Notes under the pieces: model-generated
The model's database searches: none
What the model was told of the DNA's origin: nothing
Seen by the model: the letters and a program-made list of their open reading frames with translations, nothing else
Shown here: positions 1-6,667 of the stretch, piece by piece
How positions within the stretch are numbered: position 1 is the stretch's first letter
How the letters are laid out: every line of letters begins with the position of its first letter
Origin: Comamonadaceae bacterium
Lineage (GTDB): Bacteria; Pseudomonadota; Gammaproteobacteria; Burkholderiales; Burkholderiaceae_C
Length of the DNA: 8,291 bases
Direction: 5' to 3'
NCBI GenBank assembly: GCA_027490555.1
Contig: JAIXXW010000023.1
Location: 1 to 8,291 of the forward strand
Translations under genes and position numbers: made by a program

Positions 1-1644
1 CGGCGCCACAGGCGCTTCGGCTTTGACCGGGGCAGCGGGCGCGGGCGCATCGGGCAGGACACCCTTGATGACCGGGGTCTGCTTGTTGGTGGGCTCTTGC
101 GAGCGGCGTGTCACCGTGGTGGCGTCCTCGATCTCCTCGGCCATTTTGTAGCTGGCTTCGATGCGGTCCAGGCGGGGGTCGTCGTGCTTGAGGCGCTCGA
201 GCTTGTAGTGCGGCGTTTCCAGCGACTTGTTGGGCACCAGCAGCACATTGATGCGTTGCTGCAATTCGATCTTGGCGATCTCGGAGCGCTTTTCGTTGAG
301 CAGGAATGAAGCCACTTCGACAGGCACCTGGGCGTGGACCGCGGCGCTGTTGTCCTTCATGGACTCTTCCTGGATGATGCGCAGGATCTGCAGCGCCGAG
401 CTCTCGGTGTCGCGGATGTGCCCGGCACCACCGCAGCGTGGGCAAGGGATGGAGGCCCCTTCGGACAGCGCGGGCTTCAGGCGCTGGCGGCTCATCTCCA
501 GAAGACCGAACTTGCTGATGGATCCGAACTGCACGCGTGCCCGGTCCTGGCGCAGTGCATCGCGCAGGCGGTTTTCCACTTCGCGTCGGTTTTTGGCCTC
601 TTCCATGTCGATGAAGTCGATCACGATCAGACCACCGAGGTCGCGCAAACGCATCTGGCGCGCCACTTCGTCGGCGGCTTCCAGGTTGGTGCGGGTGGCC
701 GTTTCCTCGATGTCGCCGCCTTTGATGGCACGGGCCGAGTTCACGTCCACCGAGACCAGGGCTTCGGTGTGGTCGATCACGATGGCGCCACCCGAAGGCA
801 GCTGCACGGTGCGGGCGTAGGCCGACTCGATCTGATGCTCGATCTGAAAGCGCGAGAACAGCGGTGCATCGTCGCGGTAGCGTTTGACGCGTGGCGCGAA
901 TTCGGGCATCACGTGGCTCATGAACTGCTGAGCCTGCTCGTAGATGTCGTCGGTGTCGATCAGGATGTCACCGATGTCTTTGTTGAAATAGTCCCGGATG
1001 GCACGGATGACCAGGCTGGACTCCTGGTAGATCAAAAAGGCCCCTTTGCCCTGCGAGGCACCGTCGATGGCGCTCCAGAGCTTGAGCAGGTAATTCAGGT
1101 CCCACTGCAGTTCCGGCGCGGAGCGGCCGATGCCCGCGGTCCGGGCGATGATGGACATGCCTTTGGGGTATTCCAACTGGTCCATGGCCTCTTTGAGCTC
1201 GGCCCGGTCATCGCCCTCGATGCGGCGGCTGACACCGCCGCCACGGGGGTTGTTGGGCATGAGCACCACATAGCGTCCGGCCAGCGAAATGAAGGTGGTC
1301 AGCGCCGCCCCCTTGTTGCCGCGCTCCTCCTTTTCGACCTGCACCAGGAGGGACTGGCCTTCCTTGATCACATCCTGGATGCGGGCCTGGCTGACGGACA
1401 CGCCGTCTGCAAAGTACTGGCGGGAGATTTCCTTGAAGGGCAAAAAGCCGTGGCGGTCTTCGCCGTAGTCCACGAAACAGGCTTCGAGCGAGGGCTCGAC
1501 TCGGGTCACGATGGCTTTGTAGATGTTGCCCTTGCGCTGCTCGCGCCCTTCGATTTCGATTTCGTAGTCGAGGAGTTTTTGTCCATCGACGATGGCCAGG
1601 CGTCGCTCTTCAGCTTGCGTGGCGTTGATCAGCATCCGTTTCAT
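1..1644 (-). CDS. rne: Ribonuclease E, N-terminal catalytic half (3' end beyond window)
   Basis: Endoribonuclease that starts mRNA decay and processes rRNA and tRNA precursors; in E. coli it scaffolds the degradosome at the inner membrane. The visible 548 residues start MKRMLINATQ and align almost without gaps with E. coli RNase E. An S1 RNA-binding region follows (FVDYGEDRHGFLP, residues 58-70, within about 35-120). The 5'-monophosphate sensor pair is R168/T169 (ARTAG). The Mg-binding catalytic aspartates are D300 (SVDVNSA) and D343 (VIDFIDM), spaced 43 apart as in E. coli. The zinc-link motif is C401-P-R-C404. After about residue 510 the chain becomes Pro/Ala-rich, as expected at the start of the disordered C-terminal scaffold. 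The start is set by homology and by a GAAGGAA-type ribosome binding site (plus positions 1651-1657). The gene runs off the left edge, so the scaffold's partner-binding sites cannot be judged. RNase G is excluded by the length and the Pro/Ala tail. Confidence 0.97.
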   Translation of the reverse strand, partial: MKRMLINATQAEERRLAIVDGQKLLDYEIEIEGREQRKGNIYKAIVTRVEPSLEACFVDYGEDRHGFLPFKEISRQYFADGVSVSQARIQDVIKEGQSLLVQVEKEERGNKGAALTTFISLAGRYVVLMPNNPRGGGVSRRIEGDDRAELKEAMDQLEYPKGMSIIARTAGIGRSAPELQWDLNYLLKLWSAIDGASQGKGAFLIYQESSLVIRAIRDYFNKDIGDILIDTDDIYEQAQQFMSHVMPEFAPRVKRYRDDAPLFSRFQIEHQIESAYARTVQLPSGGAIVIDHTEALVSVDVNSARAIKGGDIEETATRTNLEAADEVARQMRLRDLGGLIVIDFIDMEEAKNRREVENRLRDALRQDRARVQFGSISKFGLLEMSRQRLKPALSEGASIPCPRCGGAGHIRDTESSALQILRIIQEESMKDNSAAVHAQVPVEVASFLLNEKRSEIAKIELQQRINVLLVPNKSLETPHYKLERLKHDDPRLDRIEASYKMAEEIEDATTVTRRSQEPTNKQTPVIKGVLPDAPAPAAPVKAEAPVAP

Positions 1645-1670
1645 GATGCGTTCCTTCTCTTGTCAGCGTT

Positions 1671-1706
1671 GGCACCAGCGCAGATCAGTGGCTGCGGTCT
1701 GGCACC
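1671..1706 (-). promoter_or_regulatory. Stable hairpin just upstream of the rne ribosome binding site
   Basis: In the rne transcript the outer arms are GGUGCCAG and CUGGUGCC (8 pairs, two of them G-U). A 2-nt bulge (AC) on the 5' side follows, then an inner stem CGCAG/CUGCG (5 pairs) closing the 8-nt loop CCACUGAU. It ends about 14 nt before the Shine-Dalgarno sequence. The place and shape resemble the RNase E-sensing hairpins of the E. coli rne leader. It is not a terminator, since no T-run follows. Folding was done by eye. Confidence 0.5.
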
Positions 1707-1744
1707 TGTTTACACAACTGGCTTTGGATTTTGTGGAATCTCAA

Positions 1745-1763
1745 AGCCTCCGTTGCCGGAGCT
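1745..1763 (-). promoter_or_regulatory. Small hairpin with GNRA tetraloop in the rne leader
   Basis: In the rne transcript, AGCUCCG and CGGAG(G)CU form seven pairs with one bulged G around the loop GCAA, a GNRA tetraloop that stabilises RNA and often docks with other RNA or protein. It lies about 40 nt 5' of the hairpin at 1671-1706, so the two could act as a pair. Confidence 0.45.
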
Positions 1764-2236
1764 GACGCCTGAAACGAAGGGAACTGCCGAGGTGGACCGC
1801 CATTCAGCTGCGCGTGAGCACAGGAATGGGGATCGAGGCGCGTGGATGGGGCGAGGTGAAAGGCGTGCAAGGATTCGTCCAGTGCCGGGTGCTGTCCCCG
1901 GTGTCCAGGACCAACTGCCGGGCACAAGGCGAAACGGTGGAGACGGGCTTCGTGAGCCACTCCAACCACATCAGCAAAGTTCCGAACAACACCAACATCT
2001 CGCTTTGATCCGTCCAACAGCCACTACAGCTGCCAGACTTTGGGTATTCCGTATCTGGGTTTCTGGGCGTCGGCCCAATCTCCGGGGCGATTGACCACTG
2101 TCGGCGCTGGCCTTCAGTCTGCCAATCGTGCCGCGAGTGGCATCGACCATCTGGCTTGGTGCGGTGGTGGTGGACTAAACTCCAGTCTTGTCGGAATTCA
2201 TTTCCATTCGAATCAACCACTTACAGCCAATTGCCA

Positions 2237-3238
2237 GTGAATCACATTATAGGGGCCAAGTCAGCCGCTGCGGCACCTGCTGTCAAAAGGTTGTGTGTGG
2301 ATGAAGAGTCGGCAGGCCAGCGCTTGGACAACTTTTTGATGCGCCACCTCAAAGGTGTGCCCAAAACCCACGTCTACCGCATCATCCGCAGCGGCGAGGT
2401 GCGCATCAACAAGGGCCGTGCCACGGCCCAGACGCGGCTGGCCACCGGTGACGAAGTCCGCCTGCCGCCCGTGCGGGTGTCTGAAAAAATAGCCGAAAAG
2501 ACCGCACATCCTGCGCCCGGGCGCGAATTCCCGGTCTTGCTGGAAGACGACAGCCTGCTGGCGATCGACAAACCGGCCTCGGTGGCGGTGCACGGGGGCT
2601 CCGGGGTCAGCTTTGGGGTGATCGAGCAATTGCGCCAGGCCCGGCCCACGGCCAAGCTGCTTGAACTGGTGCACCGGCTGGACCGGGACACCAGCGGGAT
2701 TTTGCTGGTGGCCAAAAAACGCAGTGCCTTGAAACACCTGCAAGACCAGTTCCGTGAGCGCGAAACCGGCAAAACCTACCTGGCGCTGGTCCAAGGGGAC
2801 TGGCCCGACCGGCTCAAGGTGATCGACCAGCCACTGCACAAATTCCTGTTGCCCGATGGCGAGCGCCGGGTCCGGGTGACCACGGCCGAAGACCCGGAGG
2901 GCCTGCGGTCCATCACCCTGGTCAAGGTGGCGCAGCGTCTGCCCGGTGCCACGCTGCTGGAGGTCACCATCAAGACCGGGCGCACCCACCAGATCCGGGT
3001 CCACCTGGCCGCGCAAGGGCATCCGATTGCGGGCGATGACAAATACGGTGATTTCGAGTGGAATCGGCGGCTGCTCAAGCCAGCCGCCGGTCCCGCGCTC
3101 AAACGCATGTTTTTGCACGCCTGGCGATTGCAGTTCAGCCACCCGGTCACAGCCGAGCGTGTGGCCCTGCAGGCCGACTTGCCCCCTGAATTGAAAGCCT
3201 TCCTTGACCATGCCCCGCAACAGACCCCGCCAGTTTGA
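2237..3238 (+). CDS. rluC: 23S rRNA pseudouridine synthase, RluC type
   Basis: Isomerises specific uridines of 23S rRNA to pseudouridine; E. coli RluC acts at 955, 2504 and 2580. From the GTG start (333 aa) the protein shows an S4 RNA-binding domain at about residues 28-78 (QRLDNFLMRHLKGVPKTHVY, EVRINKGR), then the RluA-family catalytic domain. The catalytic motif HRLDRDTSG carries the nucleophile D149, and the later motif is KTGRTHQIRVH. The match to E. coli RluC runs over the full length, including AVHGGSGVSFGVIE, and the divergent position next to rne is the same as in E. coli. The start is uncertain: GTG at 2237 keeps the strand before the S4 domain (VKRLCVDEESAGQRLD) but lacks a Shine-Dalgarno; TTG at 2156 is longer; GTG at 2297 has AAAAGG six bases ahead but would remove conserved residues. 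It leads a four-gene run, and its end overlaps the next gene. Confidence 0.95.
   Translation: MNHIIGAKSAAAAPAVKRLCVDEESAGQRLDNFLMRHLKGVPKTHVYRIIRSGEVRINKGRATAQTRLATGDEVRLPPVRVSEKIAEKTAHPAPGREFPVLLEDDSLLAIDKPASVAVHGGSGVSFGVIEQLRQARPTAKLLELVHRLDRDTSGILLVAKKRSALKHLQDQFRERETGKTYLALVQGDWPDRLKVIDQPLHKFLLPDGERRVRVTTAEDPEGLRSITLVKVAQRLPGATLLEVTIKTGRTHQIRVHLAAQGHPIAGDDKYGDFEWNRRLLKPAAGPALKRMFLHAWRLQFSHPVTAERVALQADLPPELKAFLDHAPQQTPPV
2245..2250 (-). promoter_or_regulatory. Perfect -10 box (TATAAT), likely rne promoter
   Basis: The minus strand reads CCCCTATAATGTG here, a perfect sigma-70 -10 hexamer in GC-rich surroundings. Transcription would start near 2238 and give an rne leader of about 590 nt. 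No good -35 box lies 16-18 bp upstream (the best there matches TTGACA at only about two positions), so it may need an activator or be only one of several rne promoters. The box lies inside the first codons of rluC if that gene starts at 2237. Confidence 0.4.
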
Positions 3239-3878
3239 CCTGATCGCCTTCGATTGGGATGGCACCTTGTTTGACTCCACCGCCATCATCACCCGCTGCA
3301 TCCAGCGGGCGGTGGTGGATGTGGGGGGGCAAGAACCCACGCGCGAGGCCGCTTCCTTCGTGATCGGCATGTCCTTGCTGCCTGCGCTGGCCCATGCGGC
3401 ACCCGACGTGCCCAAGGACAAATACCCGGCCCTGGGCGAGCGCTACCGCCACCATTACCTGCAACACCAGAACGACATCAGCCTGTTCGAGGGCGTGCTG
3501 GACTTGCTGGACGCCCTCAAGTCGCGCCACCACTGGCTGACCGTGGCCACGGGCAAAAGCCGCCAGGGTCTGAACGAGGCCTTGCAGGCGGTGGAGTTGC
3601 GGCACCGCTTCGACGGTTCGCGCACTGCCGATGAAACAGCGGGCAAGCCCAACCCCCTGATGCTGCATGAGCTGATGCGCGAATTTGGCGTGGACGCCGA
3701 ACGCACCTTGATGATTGGCGACACCACGCATGACCTGCAAATGGCCCTGAATGCCGGTTGCGCCAGTGTGGGCGTGAGTTATGGCGCGCACGAGCCTGAA
3801 GCATTTCATGCCTTGAAACCCTTGCATGTGGCGCACAGCGTGCGAGAGCTGCACGACTGGCTGCTGCAAAACGCCTGA
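3210..3878 (+). CDS. HAD-superfamily phosphatase (Gph-like, subfamily IA)
   Basis: Predicted cytosolic Mg-dependent phosphohydrolase of 222 aa. All four HAD motifs are present: motif I FDWDGTLFDS with nucleophile D15 and acid/base D17; motif II VATGKS with T114; motif III GKPNP with K146; motif IV MIGDTTHD with D171 and D175. The helical cap between motifs I and II (about residues 25-95) is typical of phosphoglycolate phosphatase and pyrophosphatase PpaX relatives. The substrate cannot be told from sequence; phosphoglycolate is only one possibility. The ATG at 3210 lies inside the end of rluC (29-base overlap), which suggests translational coupling; a TTG two codons upstream is an alternative. 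The gap to the Rieske gene is 14 bases. Confidence 0.9.
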   Translation: MPRNRPRQFDLIAFDWDGTLFDSTAIITRCIQRAVVDVGGQEPTREAASFVIGMSLLPALAHAAPDVPKDKYPALGERYRHHYLQHQNDISLFEGVLDLLDALKSRHHWLTVATGKSRQGLNEALQAVELRHRFDGSRTADETAGKPNPLMLHELMREFGVDAERTLMIGDTTHDLQMALNAGCASVGVSYGAHEPEAFHALKPLHVAHSVRELHDWLLQNA

Positions 3879-3892
3879 CGAATGGAGTACCG

Positions 3893-4258
3893 ATGGAGCC
3901 GATGGTCCCTTTGTGCAACAGCGCCGACTTGGTCAACGGCGGGCGCGCCGTGCCCTTTGACATCGTGTATGCCGGGCAGACCTGCCGAGCTTTCGCCATT
4001 CGCTACCAGGGGCAGGTGCACGCCTACCTCAACCGTTGCACCCATGTGGCCATGGAGATGGATTTCCAGCCCGACCGTTTTTTTGACGACAGCGGACGCT
4101 GGCTGATGTGCGCCACGCACGGCGCGGTTTACCAGCCCGACACCGGTGCCTGTGCAGGCGGTCCTTGTCGTGGCGGTCTGGTCAAAATAAACCTGTCAGA
4201 GCGTGACGGTGTGGTTCACTGGCATACTGCTTACAACATGAAACCCCTTGAATTTTGA
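3893..4258 (+). CDS. Small Rieske [2Fe-2S] protein
   Basis: A 121-residue stand-alone Rieske domain. The cluster ligands are C49-T-H51 and C73-A-T-H76, followed by GAVYQPDTGACAGGPC, the usual Rieske loop with a Gly/Pro turn. The 21 residues between the two ligand pairs, holding acidic and aromatic residues (MEMDFQPDRFFDDSGRW), make the first loop longer than in common ferredoxins. Extra cysteines occur at 8, 31, 87 and 92. There is no signal peptide or membrane segment, so it is probably a cytosolic electron carrier or redox/iron sensor; its partner is unknown and no oxygenase gene is nearby. Start: ATG with GGAGT five bases upstream. It sits 14 bases after the phosphatase gene and 2 bases before the peptidase gene, so it is clearly cotranscribed. 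Confidence 0.92.
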   Translation: MEPMVPLCNSADLVNGGRAVPFDIVYAGQTCRAFAIRYQGQVHAYLNRCTHVAMEMDFQPDRFFDDSGRWLMCATHGAVYQPDTGACAGGPCRGGLVKINLSERDGVVHWHTAYNMKPLEF

Positions 4259-4260
4259 CC

Positions 4261-5256
4261 ATGCAAGATCCTCAGGGCCAGCCGCCCGTTTCGCCCTCCG
4301 TTGACCCCGCCAAAACCGAGGCCAGCAGCGATGAAAGCTGGGCGCGTCACACCTTGCAGCAGTTGGCTTTCGCCCATTTGAAAGAACAACAAACCGCACG
4401 CCGGTGGAAGGTGGGTTTGCGCGTGGCCTGGCTGGTGCTGTTGGCGCTCGTGTTCTGGCAGGCTTTCAGCTACAGCTCCCCCGCCTCGCACCCCAGCATG
4501 CCGCACACGGCCATGGTGGCCGTGGTGGGCGAAATCGGTTCGGAGACCGAAGCCAGCGCCGAAAACGTGATGTCGTCCATGCGGCGGGCCCTGGAAGATT
4601 CGGGCTCCCAGGCCCTGGTCCTGTTGATCAATTCGCCCGGCGGCAGCCCGGTGCAGGCGGGACTCATCAACGACGAAATTGTCCGTTTGCGGGCCTTGCA
4701 CAACAAGCCCATTTACGCCGTGGTCGAGGAGTCCTGTGCCTCGGCGGCGTATTACATTGCCGCCGCCGCCGACCGCATCTATGTGGACAAGGCCAGCATT
4801 GTGGGCAGCATCGGGGTGCTCATGGACGGCTTCGGCTTCACCGAGCTGATGAACAAGCTGGGTGTCGAGCGCCGCTTGATGACGGCGGGCACCAACAAGG
4901 GCTTCCTGGACCCTTTCAGCCCGCAAACCGAACCCCAGCGCAAGCATGCCCAAGCCATGCTCGACCAAATCCACCACCAGTTCATCGCGGCGGTCAAGAA
5001 AGGCCGGGGTGACCGCCTCAAGGAAACCCCCGAGATGTTCAGTGGCCTGTTCTGGAGTGGCCAGCAGGCCGTGGACCTGGGCTTGGCCGACAGCCTGGGC
5101 AGCCTGGAAGGCGTGGCCCGCGATGTGGTCAAAGCACCCGAGGTGATCGACTACACCCAGCGCGAGAATGTGGCTGAGCGCCTGGTCAAACGCTTTGGCG
5201 CTGCCGTGGGTGAAGGCACGGTGCGGGCCCTGCGCCACAGCACCGGACTGCGCTGA
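4261..5256 (+). CDS. sppA: Membrane-anchored S49 peptidase, SppA type
   Basis: Signal peptide peptidase-like serine protease (331 aa) that degrades leftover signal peptides or membrane protein fragments. About 50 hydrophilic residues precede one membrane segment at about 52-69 (VGLRVAWLVLLALVFWQAF), placing the catalytic domain in the periplasm. The domain shows LLINSPGGSPVQAG (122-134). The likely nucleophile is S161 (CASAAYYIAAAADRIY) and the likely general base K213 (TAGTNKGFLDPF). The 52-residue spacing equals the Ser147/Lys199 dyad of Bacillus subtilis SppA, so this is the short, single-domain form rather than the duplicated E. coli form. Where many members have ASGG, this one has ASAA. 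ATG 4261 is preferred; TTG 4255 would overlap the Rieske stop. It is last in the run, and its stop lies three bases from the stop of the convergent methyltransferase gene. Confidence 0.93.
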   Translation: MQDPQGQPPVSPSVDPAKTEASSDESWARHTLQQLAFAHLKEQQTARRWKVGLRVAWLVLLALVFWQAFSYSSPASHPSMPHTAMVAVVGEIGSETEASAENVMSSMRRALEDSGSQALVLLINSPGGSPVQAGLINDEIVRLRALHNKPIYAVVEESCASAAYYIAAAADRIYVDKASIVGSIGVLMDGFGFTELMNKLGVERRLMTAGTNKGFLDPFSPQTEPQRKHAQAMLDQIHHQFIAAVKKGRGDRLKETPEMFSGLFWSGQQAVDLGLADSLGSLEGVARDVVKAPEVIDYTQRENVAERLVKRFGAAVGEGTVRALRHSTGLR

Positions 5257-5259
5257 ACC

Positions 5260-6045
5260 TCAGGGGCCGATGGCGTAAACCGCAGGGGTGTGTCCATCGG
5301 GGCCTTTCAGGCCCCTTTTCCATTGCGCGACGGTGTGGCTCTGGATGCGGGCACCAGCCAGGGTCAGGCCGCTGGCAATCGCCAGCCGGGTCTGGCCGTG
5401 CAGGCTTTGCAACAGGCTGCTGAGCATGGCCGCGTTGCGGTAGGGCGTTTCGATCCACATCTGGGTTTGCCCTGTTTTGAGGGCCAGCGATTCCAGCTGT
5501 TTGAGCCGCTGGCCGCGCGCCGCAGGGTCTTGCGGCAAGTAGCCCACGAATGCGAAATTCTGGCCATTGAGGCCGCTGCCGGCCAGGGTCAGCAGCAAGG
5601 ACACCGGACCGACCAAGGGCACCACGGTGATGCCCAGGTCGTGCGCGGCGCGAACCACCGAGCTGCCGGGGTCGGCCACGGCGGGCATGCCGGCCTCGCT
5701 CACCAAGCCCATGTCATGCCCTTGCAGGGCAGCGGCCAGCAGGGGTTTGCCGTCAAAGCCCGTGGGGTGGTCGCCCTTTTTGTGCACATGGCGTGGCAGT
5801 TCGGTGAGGGTCTGCTCGGACACCGGCGCAGACAGCGGTTGGTGCTCCCCCACGCGTTTGAGAAAAGCCCGGGTGGTTTTGGCGTTTTCGCAGACCCAGT
5901 GCGAGATGGCGGCCGCCTGGGCCAGCGTGGCTTGCGGCAGAACATGCGTGATCGGGGTCTGTTCGGCGCAGCCGAAATCCAAAGGGGTGGGCACCAGAAA
6001 GAGGCGGCCCCGTGGACGGCCGGTGGGCAGTTCGGTGGGGCTCAC
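5260..6045 (-). CDS. RsmI-like SAM-dependent methyltransferase (tetrapyrrole methylase fold)
   Basis: A 261-residue protein of the family that includes RsmI, which 2'-O-methylates C1402 of 16S rRNA. Family signs in order: LFLVPTPLDFG (15-25); CENAKTTRAFLKRVG (52-66), matching the AEDTRxTRxLL block of RsmI; GLVSEAGMPAVADPG (113-127), matching ISDAGTPxISDPG; VVPLVGPVSLLLTLAGSGL (141-159); FAFVGYLP; and WIETPYR (197-203), matching the EAPHR block. The GNLxDIT part of the first cofactor loop is replaced by DFGCAEQT, so it looks like an RsmI paralog rather than RsmI itself; its target is unknown. The start is GTG, overlapping the maf stop by four bases (GTGA), with GGAG about 10 bases ahead. The last codons contain the terminator of the opposing operon. 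I saw no terminator of its own. Confidence 0.85.
   Translation of the reverse strand: MSPTELPTGRPRGRLFLVPTPLDFGCAEQTPITHVLPQATLAQAAAISHWVCENAKTTRAFLKRVGEHQPLSAPVSEQTLTELPRHVHKKGDHPTGFDGKPLLAAALQGHDMGLVSEAGMPAVADPGSSVVRAAHDLGITVVPLVGPVSLLLTLAGSGLNGQNFAFVGYLPQDPAARGQRLKQLESLALKTGQTQMWIETPYRNAAMLSSLLQSLHGQTRLAIASGLTLAGARIQSHTVAQWKRGLKGPDGHTPAVYAIGP
5299..5319 (+). terminator. Intrinsic terminator of the rluC-sppA run, inside the convergent gene
   Basis: The stem GGGGCC/GGCCCC (six G-C pairs) closes a TTTCA loop and is followed by TTTT. It stands 43 bases past the sppA stop, the expected place for a terminator of the plus-strand operon. On the minus strand no T-run follows, so it acts in one direction only. 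It lies within the last 20 codons of the RsmI-like gene, where it encodes RGLKGPD. Confidence 0.65.
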
Positions 6046-6644
6046 AGCAGGGGGACTCCGGCCTGGCGCAGCAGCCGGGCGGTGCGGATCAGGGGCAAGC
6101 CGACCAAGGCGGTCGGGTCGTCGTTGTCAATCGACTCGAGCAGCGCGATGCCCAAGCCTTCGCTTTTGGCGCTGCCCGCGCAGTCGTAGGGCTTTTCAGC
6201 CTGCAAATAAGCCTCGATCTCCTGGTCACTCAGGTCGCGGAAAACCACCCGAACCTCGGCCAGTTCCAGGGCTTCAAAGCCGGTGGACTGGCAGACCACG
6301 GCCAAGGCGGTCTGAAACACCACCGTCTGCCCCCGCATCTGGCGCAGCTGCTGCACGGCGCGCTCATGCCCGCCCGGTTTGCCCAGCGGCTGGCCCGACA
6401 AATCGGCCACCTGGTCCGAGCCAATGACCACGGCCTCAGGGTGCAAGGCAGAAACAGCCCGGGCTTTGGCCAGGGCCAGTCGCATGGCCAGCGCGCGGGG
6501 ACTTTCGCCGGTTTGGGGGGTTTCGTCCACCTCGGGCGCCACCACGACAAAGGGGATGCGCAAACGCTCCAGCAATTCGCGCCGGTAGCGTGAACTCGAG
6601 CCCAGCACCACGGTGCGTTTGCTGGCGGTTGAAGTGGCGGTCAT
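6042..6644 (-). CDS. maf: Maf/YceF-type nucleoside triphosphate pyrophosphatase
   Basis: House-cleaning enzyme that hydrolyses non-canonical nucleotides to monophosphates and pyrophosphate. The 200-residue product has the Maf signature VLGSSSRYRRELL (13-25), then APEVDETP (36-43), K60, the catalytic aspartate D77 in VIGSDQVAD, GKPG, CAGSAKSEGLGIALLE and DNDDPTALVGLPL. The SDQV form, rather than ADTIV, places it with E. coli YceF, reported to prefer 7-methyl-GTP, and not with YhdE, which prefers dTTP and UTP. Its site between rluC and yceD also fits YceF. The ATG at 6644 gives the usual family length; an ATG at 6668 would add eight residues. Neither has a clear ribosome binding site. The next gene downstream overlaps it by four bases. 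Confidence 0.93.
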   Translation of the reverse strand: MTATSTASKRTVVLGSSSRYRRELLERLRIPFVVVAPEVDETPQTGESPRALAMRLALAKARAVSALHPEAVVIGSDQVADLSGQPLGKPGGHERAVQQLRQMRGQTVVFQTALAVVCQSTGFEALELAEVRVVFRDLSDQEIEAYLQAEKPYDCAGSAKSEGLGIALLESIDNDDPTALVGLPLIRTARLLRQAGVPLL

Positions 6645-6667
6645 CGGTGTCAAGGCGCAAATCCCCA

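Larger units (their letters stand above)
1645..2244 (-). promoter_or_regulatory. Long 5' leader of rne (divergent spacer, about 590 nt)
   Basis: This non-coding stretch separates rne from the divergent rluC. Read on the minus strand it begins just after a TATAAT box and ends at the rne start. It contains at least three hairpins, listed separately where strong; a weaker one at 2120-2142 has TGCCA/TGGCA outer arms and an inner TCG/CGA pair. Open frames of 70-138 codons run through it, but none resembles a protein I know or has a convincing ribosome binding site. In E. coli the rne mRNA has a leader of over 300 nt whose hairpins let RNase E cleave its own message. A similar role here is inferred from position and structure, not from sequence identity. 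Confidence 0.55.

Noticed and set aside
1881..1921. Repeated TGCCGGG and a CCGGG/CCCGG inverted repeat in the rne leader
   Set aside because: Only five strong pairs and short repeats, about what GC-rich DNA gives by chance; not listed as a separate element.
334..2094. Open frame of 586 codons on the plus strand
   Set aside because: It lies antisense to rne for most of its length. The rne frame matches RNase E motif by motif, while this frame shows no known domain; it is a by-product of GC-rich codon use.
2156..2181. Possible rluC promoter, TTGGTG and TAAACT
   Set aside because: The spacer is only 14 bp and each box is partial, so I did not call it. The true rluC promoter remains unidentified.
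1804..2220. Minus-strand frame of 138 codons in the rne leader
   Set aside because: Starts soon after the putative rne transcription start, but has atypical composition (Trp, Cys and His rich), no convincing ribosome binding site and no similarity I recognise. A short upstream peptide cannot be fully excluded.
2261..3421. Long minus-strand frame of 386 codons opposite rluC
   Set aside because: It is a mirror of rluC codon bias and spans two well-supported plus-strand genes. No recognisable motif.
4231..5238. Minus-strand frame of 335 codons opposite sppA
   Set aside because: His/Ala/Gly-rich shadow of a gene with clear S49 motifs and catalytic dyad.
6648..6653. Perfect TTGACA on the minus strand ahead of maf
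   Set aside because: No -10 box lies 16-18 bp downstream, and it falls at or beyond the start of maf.
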